This document shows positions 7,861 to 17,098 of a stretch of DNA of 42,577 nucleotides, in pieces; position 1 is the stretch's first letter, and every line of letters starts with the position of its first letter. Origin of the DNA: Actinomycetota bacterium (GTDB lineage Bacteria > Actinomycetota > Acidimicrobiia > Acidimicrobiales > MedAcidi-G1); contig JABHCN010000059.1 in assembly GCA_018673475.1 (NCBI GenBank), positions 1-42,577 on the forward strand, read 5' to 3'. The position numbers and the translations under genes were made by a program. The notes below the pieces were generated by a model. The model did no database searches and was not told the DNA's origin. It saw nothing but the letters and a program-made list of their open reading frames with translations.

Positions 7861-8748
7861 ATGGAACCCAGGTTCGGGCGGGTGCTGACAGCCATGATCA
7901 GCCCCTTCGCCGCCGACGGTTCCCTCGACGTTGACGGGGCAGTGACCCTCGCCAGATGGTTGGAGGAGCAGGGAAACGACGGCCTGGTCCTTGCCGGGAC
8001 CACCGGTGAGTCGCCCACCCTCACCCAGGATGAACAGGTCGACATGATCTCCGCTGTCGTCGAGGCCGTGCAGATTCCCGTCATCGCAGGGGCCGGCAGC
8101 AACGACACTAGGTCTGCCGTCCGCAACGCCGAGAGGTGCGCCGAGGTTGGTGTCGCCGGCATCCTCGACGTGACCCCGTACTACAACAGGCCCTCCCAGG
8201 CAGGGCTGATCGAGCACTTCCGGACCACGGCGGCTGCCACAGACCTGCCGGTGATGCTCTATGACATTCCGCCCAGGTCTGGCCGTAAGATCGACACCGA
8301 CACGATCCTGAGGCTCGCCGACGAGGTCGACAACATCGTGGCCGTAAAGGACGCCGCCGGCGACGTGGCCGAGACCGCACGCCTGATAGCGGCCGTTCCC
8401 GACGGCTTCGAGGTCTACAGCGGCGAGGACTGCCTGACGCTCTCCCTGCTGGCCGTCGGCGCCGTGGGAACGGTGAGCGTGGCATCGCACTGGTGCACCC
8501 CTGAGACCGTTTCGATGATGGCAGCGTTCTTCGGCGGCGACATGGCCGAGGCTGCAGCCATCAACCGGAGGCTCATTCCCTCCTACGACTTCGAGTCCGG
8601 CGACCTTCGGCCCAATCCGGTTCCCACCAAGGCCATGATGAAGGTACTGGGCCTACCCGGTGGCGACTGCCGCCTTCCGATGGGCCCCGAGCCCGAAGGC
8701 CTCCAGGACGAGGCCCGCAGGGTGCTCGTAGGCCTCGGACGCGGCTGA
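7861..8748 (+). CDS. dapA: 4-hydroxy-tetrahydrodipicolinate synthase
   Basis: 295 residues. DapA condenses pyruvate with aspartate semialdehyde, the entry step to diaminopimelate and lysine. The Schiff-base lysine is Lys163 in 'IVAVKDAAGD', and the proton-relay tyrosine is Tyr134 in 'VMLYDIPPRSGR'. The 'GTTGESPTL' loop near residue 45 holds the paired threonines, and 'VTPYYNRPSQAGL' is the substrate loop. I chose the ATG at 7861, six bases after GAGG (7851-7854); the GTG at 7858 directly before it is also possible. It lies 21 bases after the winged-helix gene, so both are probably on one transcript. RNase J follows, as in M. tuberculosis (dapA-rnj). Confidence 0.97.
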   Translation: MEPRFGRVLTAMISPFAADGSLDVDGAVTLARWLEEQGNDGLVLAGTTGESPTLTQDEQVDMISAVVEAVQIPVIAGAGSNDTRSAVRNAERCAEVGVAGILDVTPYYNRPSQAGLIEHFRTTAAATDLPVMLYDIPPRSGRKIDTDTILRLADEVDNIVAVKDAAGDVAETARLIAAVPDGFEVYSGEDCLTLSLLAVGAVGTVSVASHWCTPETVSMMAAFFGGDMAEAAAINRRLIPSYDFESGDLRPNPVPTKAMMKVLGLPGGDCRLPMGPEPEGLQDEARRVLVGLGRG

Positions 8749-8779
8749 GTCCACAGCACCAACCGATCGGAACACGACC

Positions 8780-10435
8780 ATGGCAGCACCCGTACACCTG
8801 ACGTTTCTGGGCGGTCTCGGAGAGATCGGTCGCAACTGTGCCGCCCTTGAGGCACACGGTCGGATCGTCATGCTGGACTGCGGCCAGTTGTTCCCAGACG
8901 ACCTTCCCGGGGTCGACGCCGTGCTACCAGACTTCACGTGGCTACGAGAGCGGGCCGACCGCATCGAGGCCTGCATCGTCACCCATGCCCACGAGGACCA
9001 CATCGGTGGCCTCCCGTACCTGCTCTCTGAGATGTCGTTTCCGATCTACGGATCACCGTTCACCCTGGGAATGGTCCGGGGAAAGCTCAAGTCGGCAGGC
9101 GTGCCGGTGCCCGAGCTGATCGAACTCCACGACCATGCCCGACACAAGATCGGGCCGTTCGACTGCGAGTTCCTTCCCGTTACCCATTCGACCCCGAGCG
9201 GCCTGATGACGCTGTTCGGTACACCGCAGGGCCTGATCCTGCACTCAAGCGACTTCAAGCTCGACGACAACCCTGTCGACGGAAGGGTCACGGACCTTCC
9301 GCGCCTTCGGGAACTCGCCGCCGGAGAGGGAATCCGCCTGCTGTTGGCCGACTCGACCAACGCCGGTTCGGCGGGTGCCTCCAGTTCCGAGTCTGAGATC
9401 GGACCGGTATTGATGTCGGTATTTGAGGAGCATGCGGGCCGGCGCATCATCGTCGGAGCGTTCTCCAGCCATGTTCACAGGATTCAACAGATTGCCGATG
9501 CCGCAGCGGCGACCGGCCGTCGTGTGGTGGTCCTCGGCCCGTCAATGGTTCGCAACGTCGGCCTTGCACGCGACCTCGGCCTGCTGCGTATTCCCGAGTC
9601 GGTATTTGCGACCGAGGACGACCTCGATGACCTGGACCCGGCCCGGACCTGCATTGTCTGCACCGGCTCACAGGGCGAGACCAGAGCGGCGCTGTCGCTG
9701 ATGGGACAGGGCCGTCACCGCTTCGTGACCGTCGGTGACACCGACACCGTCGTCTTCTCGTCGCATCCGATTCCCGGCAACGAGGCCGGCATCGGGCGCC
9801 TCCACAATGCGCTGGCCCGCAGGGGTGTCCAACTGGTTCACAGCGGCCAGATCGGAATTCACACAACCGGTCACGGCAAGGCCGAGGAGTTGCTGGCGTT
9901 GCACGACGCTGCCGACCCTGACCTGTTCGTTCCCGTCCACGGCGAGTACTCGCATCTGGTTGCGCACCATGAACTGGCGCTGGAGCGCGGGATGGTGCCT
10001 GACAACGTGCTGAGGTGCACCGATGGCGACCGGGTGAAGCTCGACGACGACGGCATCTCACACCAGAGCCGTGTCTCAGACACCTACGTAATGGTCGACG
10101 AGTCTGGCAACCCGGTGAGCGACGACCTGCTCGAGGAGAGACGAAACCTTTCCGGTGAGGGTTTTGTCGTGGTGAGGGTCGTCGTCGATGGTCGAAAGGG
10201 GAAGCTCGTGGGTGAGCCCTTTGTCGAGACCAGGGGCTGGGTTGAGCCTTCGGAGCGCGAGAGTTGGCGTGGTGAGGTGGCCGAGGCGGTTGCCAAGGCG
10301 CTGAAGCCGGTTGTAGCCGAGGGCGAACGCGACCCGAAGGAACTGGCCCGGCTGGTGCGGCGGGCCACCGGACGCCTCGTGTCGCGCCGAACCGGCCGAC
10401 GGCCGGCACTGGTGCCGGTTGTCGAGGTCCGCTGA
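8780..10435 (+). CDS. rnj: Ribonuclease J
   Basis: 551 residues, the family's normal length. RNase J is a metallo-beta-lactamase/beta-CASP enzyme that works as endonuclease and 5'-to-3' exonuclease in rRNA maturation and mRNA decay. The N-terminus has 'FLGGLGEIGRNCAAL', and the zinc motif HxHxDH appears as 'THAHEDHIGG' (His69, His71, Asp73, His74). Further metal and phosphate residues lie in 'LPVTHSTPSG' and 'HSSDFKLDD'. The beta-CASP part contains 'IVGAFSSHVHRIQQI' and 'CTGSQGE', and 'FVPVHGEYSHL' supplies the late histidines. The C-terminal domain begins near residue 450. The start ATG has no clear ribosome site. It lies 31 bases after dapA. Confidence 0.97.
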   Translation: MAAPVHLTFLGGLGEIGRNCAALEAHGRIVMLDCGQLFPDDLPGVDAVLPDFTWLRERADRIEACIVTHAHEDHIGGLPYLLSEMSFPIYGSPFTLGMVRGKLKSAGVPVPELIELHDHARHKIGPFDCEFLPVTHSTPSGLMTLFGTPQGLILHSSDFKLDDNPVDGRVTDLPRLRELAAGEGIRLLLADSTNAGSAGASSSESEIGPVLMSVFEEHAGRRIIVGAFSSHVHRIQQIADAAAATGRRVVVLGPSMVRNVGLARDLGLLRIPESVFATEDDLDDLDPARTCIVCTGSQGETRAALSLMGQGRHRFVTVGDTDTVVFSSHPIPGNEAGIGRLHNALARRGVQLVHSGQIGIHTTGHGKAEELLALHDAADPDLFVPVHGEYSHLVAHHELALERGMVPDNVLRCTDGDRVKLDDDGISHQSRVSDTYVMVDESGNPVSDDLLEERRNLSGEGFVVVRVVVDGRKGKLVGEPFVETRGWVEPSERESWRGEVAEAVAKALKPVVAEGERDPKELARLVRRATGRLVSRRTGRRPALVPVVEVR

Positions 10436-10457
10436 GGTTTCCCGGGGCCTGACGTGA

Positions 10458-10473
10458 CCGGTGCTGTCACCGG
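10458..10473 (+). terminator. Short perfect hairpin between rnj and ftsK
   Basis: CCGGTG (10458-10463) and CACCGG (10468-10473) form a perfect six-pair stem with a CTGT loop. It lies 22 bases after the rnj stop and directly before the ftsK -10, so it may end the dap-rnj transcript or act as an operator. There is no U-run. Confidence 0.35.
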
Positions 10474-10480
10474 CCGGTGG

Positions 10481-10486
10481 TACGTT
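10481..10486 (+). promoter_or_regulatory. Leaderless-type promoter of ftsK (-10 TACGTT)
   Basis: TACGTT lies nine bases before the GTG start at 10496. No Shine-Dalgarno is visible. Confidence 0.5.
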
Positions 10487-10495
10487 TAGGCCGCT

Positions 10496-12991
10496 GTGAG
10501 CACAAAATCTGAGCGCTCTGGATCATCCGACAAGTCGGTGCGCCAGAAGCGTAAGAACCGAGACCCGATAGACCGCGACGACGGTCCCGAGCCGTCAGAT
10601 TTGTCTGACGGGCGACGGCCGGGTTCGTCCGGGCCCCAGAAGGAGGCTCTGCTACGCCGCATGGGCCGTGCCGCATTTGCAGGCCGGACCGATGAACTGC
10701 TGGGCCTCGTTCTGGTACTTGGAGGCCTGTTGACAGGCCTGTCGGTCTACCTGGGTAAGGCGGGAATCGTGGGCCGGGTGATCGACAGCGGCGCCGGCTG
10801 GACCGTCGGAACGACCAAGGTGGGCCTGCCCGTGGCGATGGTCGCAGTCGGCCTGGCCATGTTCCGGGAGCGGATCGAGTTCGACGAGATGACCAGACGC
10901 CTCCCGGTGGGGGCCTTCATGGCCCTCGTCAGCGCCACGGGTCTGCTCCACCTCGGCAGGGGCCAGCCGGGCATCTCAGACGGAGCCGACGGCCTGGGTG
11001 CAGGTGGAGGCCTCCTGGGTCTGGCTGTCGGGGGTGGGCTGGATGCCGCCATCGACACCATCGGTGCGGTGCTGATCCTGATCGGTACGGGTCTGGTGGG
11101 TGTGGCCGTAATCACCCGTATCTCAGCCAGCCAGGCCGCACGCGGCGTCGTTGTGGTTACCCGCCAGGCGGGGCGCGCTGTGCTGGCCGGGCTGATACCG
11201 CTGGGTCGCGGACTGCGGAACTGGGTGCAGAGCCTGCTCAGCGCTCCCGGCACCGACGGCCCACAGGTGGTCGTGCATCACGAGTCACCGGCACCGGCTC
11301 CGCAGCCTGCCTCAGAGGCAGCCTCGGAACCCGTGCCTGCAGCCGAATCCGACGAAGATGCACAAGAGCCCGAGCCGGAAGCGAAGAAGCGCAGGCGTCG
11401 AACAAAGGCAGCAGCGGGGAGCGGTGAGCAGCTCACCATTGAACTGGGTGCCACTGTGGCCGGCTCTACCTGGCACCTTCCACCGTTGTCGATCCTGTCT
11501 CGCAGCGAGACCCACGACATCGACGCCAAGGCCATCGAGGAGCGTGGATACCGTCTCCAGGAGGCCCTCTCCACACACGGGGTCGAGACCCGCCTGATCG
11601 ACATGACAGTCGGCCCGACCGTCACCCGTTATGCCCTCCAGTTGGGTGACGGGGTCAAGGTGGCCCGGGTGACCAGCCTGAACAAGGACATCGCCTACGC
11701 ACTGGCGGCAGCCGACGTACGCATCCTGGCTCCCATTCCCGGGCAGCAGGCGATCGGCATCGAGGTGCCCAACGAGGAGCGCGAGGTCGTGGCGCTCGGC
11801 GACATCTTGTCGTCGGCGACAGCGGCCAAGGCGCAGCATCCCCTCGAGGCCGCCATCGGGCGCGACATCGATGGCAAGCCTGTGCTGTTGAACCTCGCCA
11901 CCATGCCCCACCTGCTCATCGCCGGGGCCACGGGTGCCGGCAAGTCGTCGTGTATCAACTCGCTTGTCACATCTGTGCTGATGCGAACCACCCCCGAGCA
12001 GGTTCGCCTGATCCTGATTGACCCCAAGCGGGTCGAGATGGGCCAGTACGAGGGCGTGCCGCACCTGCTCACGGCCCCTGTGACCGACCCCAAGAAGGCA
12101 GCCAACTCTCTCCACTGGGCCGTTCGCGAGATGGAGCGCCGCTATGGCCTGTTGTCAGACTGCGGGTTCCGCGACATCGCCGGCTACAACGCCGCCCACG
12201 ACCGTGGCGAGTTGAAGGCACCGCTGGGGGTGACCGACGACGACGGCGAACCGATGGCCTACCAGAGGCTGCCGTTCATACTGATCGTCGTCGATGAGTT
12301 GTCCGACCTGATGATGGTGGCCGCACGCGACGTCGAGGACTCCATCTGTCGGCTAGCCCAGATGGCCAGAGCCGTCGGAATCCACCTGGTGGTCGCCACC
12401 CAGCGACCGTCGGTGAACGTAATCACGGGCGTGATCAAGGCCAACATTCCGGCGCGCCTGGCATTTGCCGTCTCGAGCCTCGCCGACAGTCGGGTGATCC
12501 TGGACCAGCCCGGCGCCGAACGACTGGTCGGCAAGGGCGACATGTTGCTGCTCGGCCCGAGTTCGAACACGCCCCAGCGGATCCAGGGTGCATGGGTGAA
12601 CGAGTCCGAGGTGAGACAGGTCGTGTCCGCATGGACCCGACAGGTCGACGACATCCTCGCAGCCGGAGACGACGAGGCCCCGATAATGGCCGAGGTCCCC
12701 GTGCTGGACTCACCGACGGGTTCGATCACCGATGACTCGCACCGGTCGCCGACGGGCGGTTCCGGAGACGAGGACGACCTTTTCGAGCAGGCCCGTGAAC
12801 TGGTGGTGTCAAGCCAACTGGGGTCCACCTCCATGCTCCAGCGAAAGCTGCGCGTCGGGTTTGCCAGGGCCGGCCGGCTCATGGACCAGTTGGAAGAGGC
12901 AGGCGTGGTCGGGCCGTCCACAGGCTCGAAGGCTCGCGAGGTCCTGTACGGGAACGAGGACCTCGAGAACCTGAACGAGCAGGGCCTGTAG
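10496..12991 (+). CDS. ftsK: DNA translocase FtsK
   Basis: 831 residues. FtsK is a septum-bound, ATP-driven DNA pump that clears chromosome ends during division. The layout is complete: a basic N-terminus; membrane helices between about residues 60 and 215 (for example 'LLGLVLVLGGLLTGLSVYLG' and 'VLILIGTGLVGVAVI'); a Pro/Glu/Lys-rich linker around residues 260-300; then the motor. The motor has Walker A 'IAGATGAGKSSCIN', Walker B 'FILIVVDELSDLMM' and 'VATQRPSVNVITG'. The C-terminal winged-helix gamma domain that reads KOPS sites runs from about 760 ('LFEQARELVVSSQLGSTSML') to 'FARAGRLMDQLEEAGVVGP'. Start: GTG nine bases after the -10. Position after rnj matches M. tuberculosis. Confidence 0.96.
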   Translation: MSTKSERSGSSDKSVRQKRKNRDPIDRDDGPEPSDLSDGRRPGSSGPQKEALLRRMGRAAFAGRTDELLGLVLVLGGLLTGLSVYLGKAGIVGRVIDSGAGWTVGTTKVGLPVAMVAVGLAMFRERIEFDEMTRRLPVGAFMALVSATGLLHLGRGQPGISDGADGLGAGGGLLGLAVGGGLDAAIDTIGAVLILIGTGLVGVAVITRISASQAARGVVVVTRQAGRAVLAGLIPLGRGLRNWVQSLLSAPGTDGPQVVVHHESPAPAPQPASEAASEPVPAAESDEDAQEPEPEAKKRRRRTKAAAGSGEQLTIELGATVAGSTWHLPPLSILSRSETHDIDAKAIEERGYRLQEALSTHGVETRLIDMTVGPTVTRYALQLGDGVKVARVTSLNKDIAYALAAADVRILAPIPGQQAIGIEVPNEEREVVALGDILSSATAAKAQHPLEAAIGRDIDGKPVLLNLATMPHLLIAGATGAGKSSCINSLVTSVLMRTTPEQVRLILIDPKRVEMGQYEGVPHLLTAPVTDPKKAANSLHWAVREMERRYGLLSDCGFRDIAGYNAAHDRGELKAPLGVTDDDGEPMAYQRLPFILIVVDELSDLMMVAARDVEDSICRLAQMARAVGIHLVVATQRPSVNVITGVIKANIPARLAFAVSSLADSRVILDQPGAERLVGKGDMLLLGPSSNTPQRIQGAWVNESEVRQVVSAWTRQVDDILAAGDDEAPIMAEVPVLDSPTGSITDDSHRSPTGGSGDEDDLFEQARELVVSSQLGSTSMLQRKLRVGFARAGRLMDQLEEAGVVGPSTGSKAREVLYGNEDLENLNEQGL

Positions 12992-13009
12992 GGCACCGGC
13001 GCCCGGCGG

Positions 13010-13015
13010 TAGCCT
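13010..13015 (+). promoter_or_regulatory. Leaderless-type promoter (-10 TAGCCT)
   Basis: TAGCCT is followed by seven bases and the GTG at 13023. It is identical in sequence and spacing to the miaB and dapD promoters. Confidence 0.65.
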
Positions 13016-13022
13016 CGCACCC

Positions 13023-13955
13023 GTGGTAGTCGACCTGGTGGCCCTCGTTGTGGGGCTGGCCGTACTGACCGTCGCCGCTGACCAGTTCGTCGCAGGGGCA
13101 GTTGGTCTGGCGGCGCGCCTGAACGTGTCGACCGTGGTTATCGGTGCCCTGATAATCGGGTTCGGCACCAGCGCACCCGAGTTGGTCGTGTCCACCATCG
13201 CTGCGCTGGACGGTCAGGTGGATCTTGGTGTCGGGAACGTGATCGGGTCGAATGTGGCAAACCTGACCCTCGTTCTCGGGGCGACCGCCCTGGTCCACCC
13301 GGTAGTGATCGGCGATGGCCTGTTGCGCCAGGGGGTTCTGTCGTGTGGGGCCGTGGTCTGCTTCGCCCTGCTGGTACAAGACGACGTGACGAGGCTCGAA
13401 GGTGCGGTGCTTGCCGTTCTATTGGTGGTCGCCCTCTACATGGTCGTCCGCATGGGTGGGCAACTCGCCGAGGAGGAACCGTCAGGTGGCCTGGGCCCGA
13501 AAGGTGCCTGGATACCGATCATCGGTGGCTTCGTCGGCACCCTCGGAGGCGCCTGGGTCGTGGTTGAGGCGGCCAAGGGCATTGCCGATGAGATGGGCTG
13601 GTCGGGGGGTTTCGTGGGTTTCACCATGGTCGCTGTCGGCACCTCGCTACCGGAGTTGGTTACCGCCGGTGCGGCCGCCAGACGCAGGGAGACCGGTCTG
13701 ATCATCGGCAACCTCATGGGGTCCAACCTGTTCAACAGCCTTGCCGTGGGTGCTGCCCTGTTCCTGGCCGGCCCGGGCGCCGTGACCGATGTCAGGCTCC
13801 AGACATGGGGGGTTGTCTTGATGGTGGCCGTGTCCGTGGCGGTTCTCATCGTCATGGCAACAAGCCGTCGGATCGCCAGGACCGAGGGAGTCGTGCTCCT
13901 CGGGGCATACGCAGGGCTGATCGTGTTCATGGCGAGGGGTCTGGGAGCCGCCTGA
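13023..13955 (+). CDS. Calcium/sodium antiporter (YrbG/CaCA family)
   Basis: 310 residues, almost wholly membrane. The family's two inverted alpha repeats are both present: 'GFGTSAPELVVS' with 'GNVIGSNVANLTLVLG' in the first half, and 'AVGTSLPELVTA' with 'GNLMGSNLFNSLAVG' in the second half. These hold the acidic and Asn/Ser residues that bind Ca2+ and Na+. About ten helices can be drawn. The protein would exchange cytoplasmic Ca2+ for Na+ or H+ across the inner membrane; the exact ion pair is not shown by sequence. Start: GTG, set by the -10 seven bases upstream and by the first helix beginning at once (VVDLVALVVGLAVLTVAADQ). Confidence 0.93.
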   Translation: MVVDLVALVVGLAVLTVAADQFVAGAVGLAARLNVSTVVIGALIIGFGTSAPELVVSTIAALDGQVDLGVGNVIGSNVANLTLVLGATALVHPVVIGDGLLRQGVLSCGAVVCFALLVQDDVTRLEGAVLAVLLVVALYMVVRMGGQLAEEEPSGGLGPKGAWIPIIGGFVGTLGGAWVVVEAAKGIADEMGWSGGFVGFTMVAVGTSLPELVTAGAAARRRETGLIIGNLMGSNLFNSLAVGAALFLAGPGAVTDVRLQTWGVVLMVAVSVAVLIVMATSRRIARTEGVVLLGAYAGLIVFMARGLGAA

Positions 13956-13991
13956 GGCCGGGTAGGGCAGTTGGCCAGCGGTTGTCTCCCG

Positions 13992-13997
13992 TAGCCT
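13992..13997 (+). promoter_or_regulatory. Leaderless-type promoter of rimO (-10 TAGCCT)
   Basis: TAGCCT lies nine bases before the ATG at 14007. There is no typical ribosome site; a GGGG run at 14002-14005 is too close to the ATG to act as one. Confidence 0.55.
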
Positions 13998-14006
13998 TGC
14001 CGGGGT

Positions 14007-15251
14007 ATGTCCGTGAAGCGCTACCACCTGGTGACCCTTGGTTGCCCCAAGAACCAGGTCGACTCCGACAAGTTGGCCGGCACGCTGGTGGCCGACGGCA
14101 TGGTGGAGACCGATGCCCCCGGCGAAGCGGACCTCATCGTGGTCAACACGTGTGCGTTCATCGAGGAGGCCAGACAGGAGTCGATCGACACGGTTCTGGC
14201 CCTTGCCGACGAGCGGGTTGGTGAGGCACGCCTGGTGGTGACCGGCTGCATGGCCGAGCGCTACGGCGATGAGTTGGCCGGGACACTTCCGGAGGTCGAC
14301 TCGGTGTCCGGGTTCGGGGTACCGGTCACGCTGGGACGTCGACCCGGTGTGGAGACCCTTCCCACGCTGGACCTGTTGAACCTGCCCCGGCCGGCCAGCC
14401 CGCGACCATGGGCCTACGTGAAGATCGCCGAGGGTTGTGACCGGGCGTGTGGGTTCTGTGCCATCCCCACCTTTCGGGGACCGCAACGCAGCCGACCGGT
14501 CCCTTTGATCCTGGACGAGGTGGATTCCCTCGGTGTACGTGAGGTGGTGCTGGTCGCCCAGGACCTTGCCTCCTTCGGGCGCGACCAGGGGGTGGGTGAG
14601 CGGTCGATCATCCCGCTGGTGGAGGCCGTCGCAGACCGTGTCGACCGGGTCCGCCTCTTGTACCTCTACCCGTCGGACCTGACCGATGGTCTCGTAGATG
14701 CCGTGCTGGCAACCGGCGTTCCGTATTTCGACCTCTCCCTGCAGCATGTTTCCCGATCGCTGCTGGCGAACATGCGCAGGTGGGGCGACGGCAGGCGTTT
14801 CCATGAGAGGATCGACCACATCAGGAACCTTGACGCAACGGCCACCTTCAGGTCCAACTTCATCGTGGGCTACCCCGGTGAGACAGAGGAGGACCACGAT
14901 GAACTGCTGGCCTTCGTCCAGGACGTCGGCCTGGACTGGTGTGGCTTCTTTGCCTTCAGTGACGAGGCCGGGACCCACGCAGCCGGTCTGCCCGACAGGG
15001 TTGCTCCTGGCCTTGTGGCCGAGCGCCTGCTGGAATTGGGCGAGTTGCAGGACACAATCACGGCGGCGCGGCGCGATGCCCTCATCGGCAGCGAGGTTGT
15101 TGTGCTGGTTGACGAGCCAGGTGTGGGGCGTACCCATCGGGAGGCCCCTGAAATCGACGGCGTGGTGGGCGTTCCCCCTGACCTTGCGGTGGGGGAGTTT
15201 GCCACCGTCACGGTGACCGGCGCTCTGGGCCCCGACCTGGTGGCCACATGA
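14007..15251 (+). CDS. rimO: Ribosomal protein S12 methylthiotransferase
   Basis: 414 residues. RimO is a radical-SAM enzyme with two 4Fe-4S clusters that adds a methylthio group to an aspartate of S12. The N-terminal cluster cysteines are in 'LGCPKNQVDSD' (Cys12), 'VNTCAFIEEA' and 'VTGCMAERYG'. The radical-SAM CxxxCxxC is 'EGCDRACGFCAIPTFRGPQR', and the 'CAIP' and 'FRG' forms distinguish RimO from MiaB. 'IVGYPGETEEDHDELL' and a C-terminal TRAM-like region follow. The other methylthiotransferase of the window, MiaB, is at 19000. The stop overlaps the pgsA start by four bases (ATGA), so rimO, pgsA and cinA form one operon. Confidence 0.95.
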   Translation: MSVKRYHLVTLGCPKNQVDSDKLAGTLVADGMVETDAPGEADLIVVNTCAFIEEARQESIDTVLALADERVGEARLVVTGCMAERYGDELAGTLPEVDSVSGFGVPVTLGRRPGVETLPTLDLLNLPRPASPRPWAYVKIAEGCDRACGFCAIPTFRGPQRSRPVPLILDEVDSLGVREVVLVAQDLASFGRDQGVGERSIIPLVEAVADRVDRVRLLYLYPSDLTDGLVDAVLATGVPYFDLSLQHVSRSLLANMRRWGDGRRFHERIDHIRNLDATATFRSNFIVGYPGETEEDHDELLAFVQDVGLDWCGFFAFSDEAGTHAAGLPDRVAPGLVAERLLELGELQDTITAARRDALIGSEVVVLVDEPGVGRTHREAPEIDGVVGVPPDLAVGEFATVTVTGALGPDLVAT

Positions 15252-15820
15252 GGGTCACACGCCACCTGGGGACGGTTGTCAGCCCGGCCAACCTCGTCAC
15301 GTTGGCGCGGCTGGTGTTCGCACCCGTCCTGTTCGGGATGGTGCTGGCAGCCGACGACAGCGGTGGAACCTCGTGGGGAGGGTTCCTGCTGGGTGGCCTG
15401 CTCGCCGCCTCGGATTTCTTTGACGGTGTGTTGGCCCGCCGCCGCGGCACGGTCAGTCGGTGGGGGGCGTTCCTTGACCCGTTGGCCGACAAGGTTGTCG
15501 TGATCGGCGTGGCACTCAGTCTCGTGGCCGTGGAGCGCTACTCCCTGGTTCCCGTGGTGCTGTTGACCGTGCGTGAGGTTGTGATCACCTTCTACCGGCT
15601 CTGGTACGTACGACGCGGTCTGGCGGTTCCGGCACGCAGGTCGGCCAAGTGGAAGACCAGCGTGCAGGGCCTGGCGCTGATGCTGGCGGTGCTGCCTCCA
15701 CTCGAGGGAGCCGACATCCTTGTCGACGGGGTGCTCTGGATTGCGGTGGCCTTCACGCTGGTCACCGGATTCCAGTATCTGGCGGATGGCAGCCGTGCCA
15801 CGAGCCGGACCGGTTCGTAG
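15248..15820 (+). CDS. pgsA: CDP-diacylglycerol-glycerol-3-phosphate 3-phosphatidyltransferase
   Basis: 190 residues. The enzyme makes phosphatidylglycerol phosphate in the membrane. The complete CDP-alcohol phosphotransferase motif D-x2-DG-x2-AR-x8-G-x3-D-x3-D is present at residues 56-81 (Asp56, Asp59, Gly60, Ala63, Arg64, Gly73, Asp77, Asp81). The N-terminus 'SPANLVTLARLVFAPVLFG' is the family's usual first amphipathic and membrane segment, and four to six helices can be drawn. The ATG overlaps the rimO stop (ATGA). cinA follows after 15 bases, a pgsA-cinA pairing seen in many bacteria. Substrate choice (glycerol phosphate rather than inositol phosphate) is inferred from length and neighbours. 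Confidence 0.92.
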   Translation: MRVTRHLGTVVSPANLVTLARLVFAPVLFGMVLAADDSGGTSWGGFLLGGLLAASDFFDGVLARRRGTVSRWGAFLDPLADKVVVIGVALSLVAVERYSLVPVVLLTVREVVITFYRLWYVRRGLAVPARRSAKWKTSVQGLALMLAVLPPLEGADILVDGVLWIAVAFTLVTGFQYLADGSRATSRTGS

Positions 15821-15835
15821 GGATGAGGTCGCAGC

Positions 15836-17080
15836 GTGCTGTGTGAGATTGTCGCAGTCGGCACAGAGCTGCTGCTGGGCCAGATTGTCGACACCAACTC
15901 GGCGTGGATAGGCGAGCAGTTGGCCCTGTCGGGGATCGACTGTCACCGTCACACGGCGGTGGGGGACAACCGTGAGCGCATGATGGCGGCATTTTGCGAG
16001 GCTCTGGATCGGGCTGATGCCGTGATTGTGACCGGTGGCCTGGGTCCCACCCAGGACGACATCACCCGTGAGGTGGTAGCCGAACTGATGGGCGTGACGA
16101 TGGAGCGCGACCAGGAACTGGTGGACCGTATTGAAGCCAGGTTTGCCGGCCGGGGCCGGAAGATGCCGGCCAACAACCTGCGCCAGGCTGACGTTCCGGT
16201 GGGTGCCACGACGATGTCGGAACTGCCGGGAACCGCACCCGGGCTCATCTGCCCCGTCGGCGACAAGGTGCTCTACACGGTTCCCGGAGTGCCCTGGGAG
16301 ATGAAGGAGATGCTCGAGGGCTCGATCCTGCCCGACCTGAGGCGCCGGGCCGGAGCGGTGTCGGTGATCGGCTCGCGGACACTGCGCACGTGGGGGCAGT
16401 CCGAGTCGGGCCTGGCCGAGATGCTGGCCGACGAGATCGACCGCCTCGATCTCGAGGGTGGCTCCACGCTGGCGTTCCTGGCCAGCGGAATGGAGGGCCT
16501 CAAGGTGCGCATTACGGCCAAGGCCGCCACCTCGGTTGAGGTCGAGGCGATCCTCGACGACGAGGAGGCCAGGGTGCGTGGGGTCATCGGCCCCATCGTG
16601 TTCGGCATGGACGGGGCCAACATGGAGTCGGTGGTGCTCGACGAACTGGTTGCCCAGGGCCTCACCCTCGCCACGGCGGAGTCGCTGACGGGAGGGCTGA
16701 TCGGGTCCCGGCTTACCGATGTCCCCGGTTCAAGCCGCGCCTTTCGCGGCTCGGTGGTCGCCTACGCCGGCGACGTGAAACGGCAACTGCTGGGCGTGCC
16801 GGAGGGCCCGGTGGTGAGCGAGGAGGCCGTCTCTGCGATGGCAACGGGTGTGTGTCGGGTGCTTGGCGCCGATGTCTCCGTGGCGGTCACCGGGGTGGCT
16901 GGCCCAGGTCCCCAGGATGGTCAGGAGCCCGGCACGGTCTGGATGGCCACGTGTGTCGACGGCGAGGTCGAGGCGGTGAGGGTCCTGTTTCCGTTCGACC
17001 GGGTGAGGACCCGCCAGTTCACGGTGATCTCGGTGCTGAACCTGCTACGCCTGCGCCTCGAGGCCCGGCGAGGGGGCTGA
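15836..17080 (+). CDS. cinA: CinA-family protein with NMN amidohydrolase domain
   Basis: 414 residues, full length for CinA. The N-terminal molybdopterin-binding-like (COG1058) domain begins at once with 'IVAVGTELLLGQIVDTNSAW' and contains 'VIVTGGLGPTQDDITREVV'; this part is linked to ADP-ribose pyrophosphatase activity in studied CinA proteins. The C-terminal PncC domain starts near residue 278 with 'LATAESLTGGLIGSRLTDVP' and holds 'GSVVAYAGDVK' and 'AVTGVAGPG'; it deamidates nicotinamide mononucleotide to recycle NAD. Start: GTG 15836, with GGATGAGG at 15823-15830 as ribosome site. It is the last gene of the rimO-pgsA-cinA operon and ends 18 bases from the convergent msrB stop. Confidence 0.94.
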   Translation: MLCEIVAVGTELLLGQIVDTNSAWIGEQLALSGIDCHRHTAVGDNRERMMAAFCEALDRADAVIVTGGLGPTQDDITREVVAELMGVTMERDQELVDRIEARFAGRGRKMPANNLRQADVPVGATTMSELPGTAPGLICPVGDKVLYTVPGVPWEMKEMLEGSILPDLRRRAGAVSVIGSRTLRTWGQSESGLAEMLADEIDRLDLEGGSTLAFLASGMEGLKVRITAKAATSVEVEAILDDEEARVRGVIGPIVFGMDGANMESVVLDELVAQGLTLATAESLTGGLIGSRLTDVPGSSRAFRGSVVAYAGDVKRQLLGVPEGPVVSEEAVSAMATGVCRVLGADVSVAVTGVAGPGPQDGQEPGTVWMATCVDGEVEAVRVLFPFDRVRTRQFTVISVLNLLRLRLEARRGG

Positions 17081-17098
17081 TCGGCGACAGCCTGACCC

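Noticed and set aside
6964-8490. Long open frame on the minus strand opposite dapA and the winged-helix gene
   Set aside because: It mirrors well-supported plus-strand genes, has no recognisable domain, and arises from high third-position GC.
13647-15137. 496-codon minus-strand open frame opposite rimO and the antiporter gene
   Set aside because: It is the complement of two clear genes; its His/Gln/Gly-rich composition is typical of an antisense shadow.
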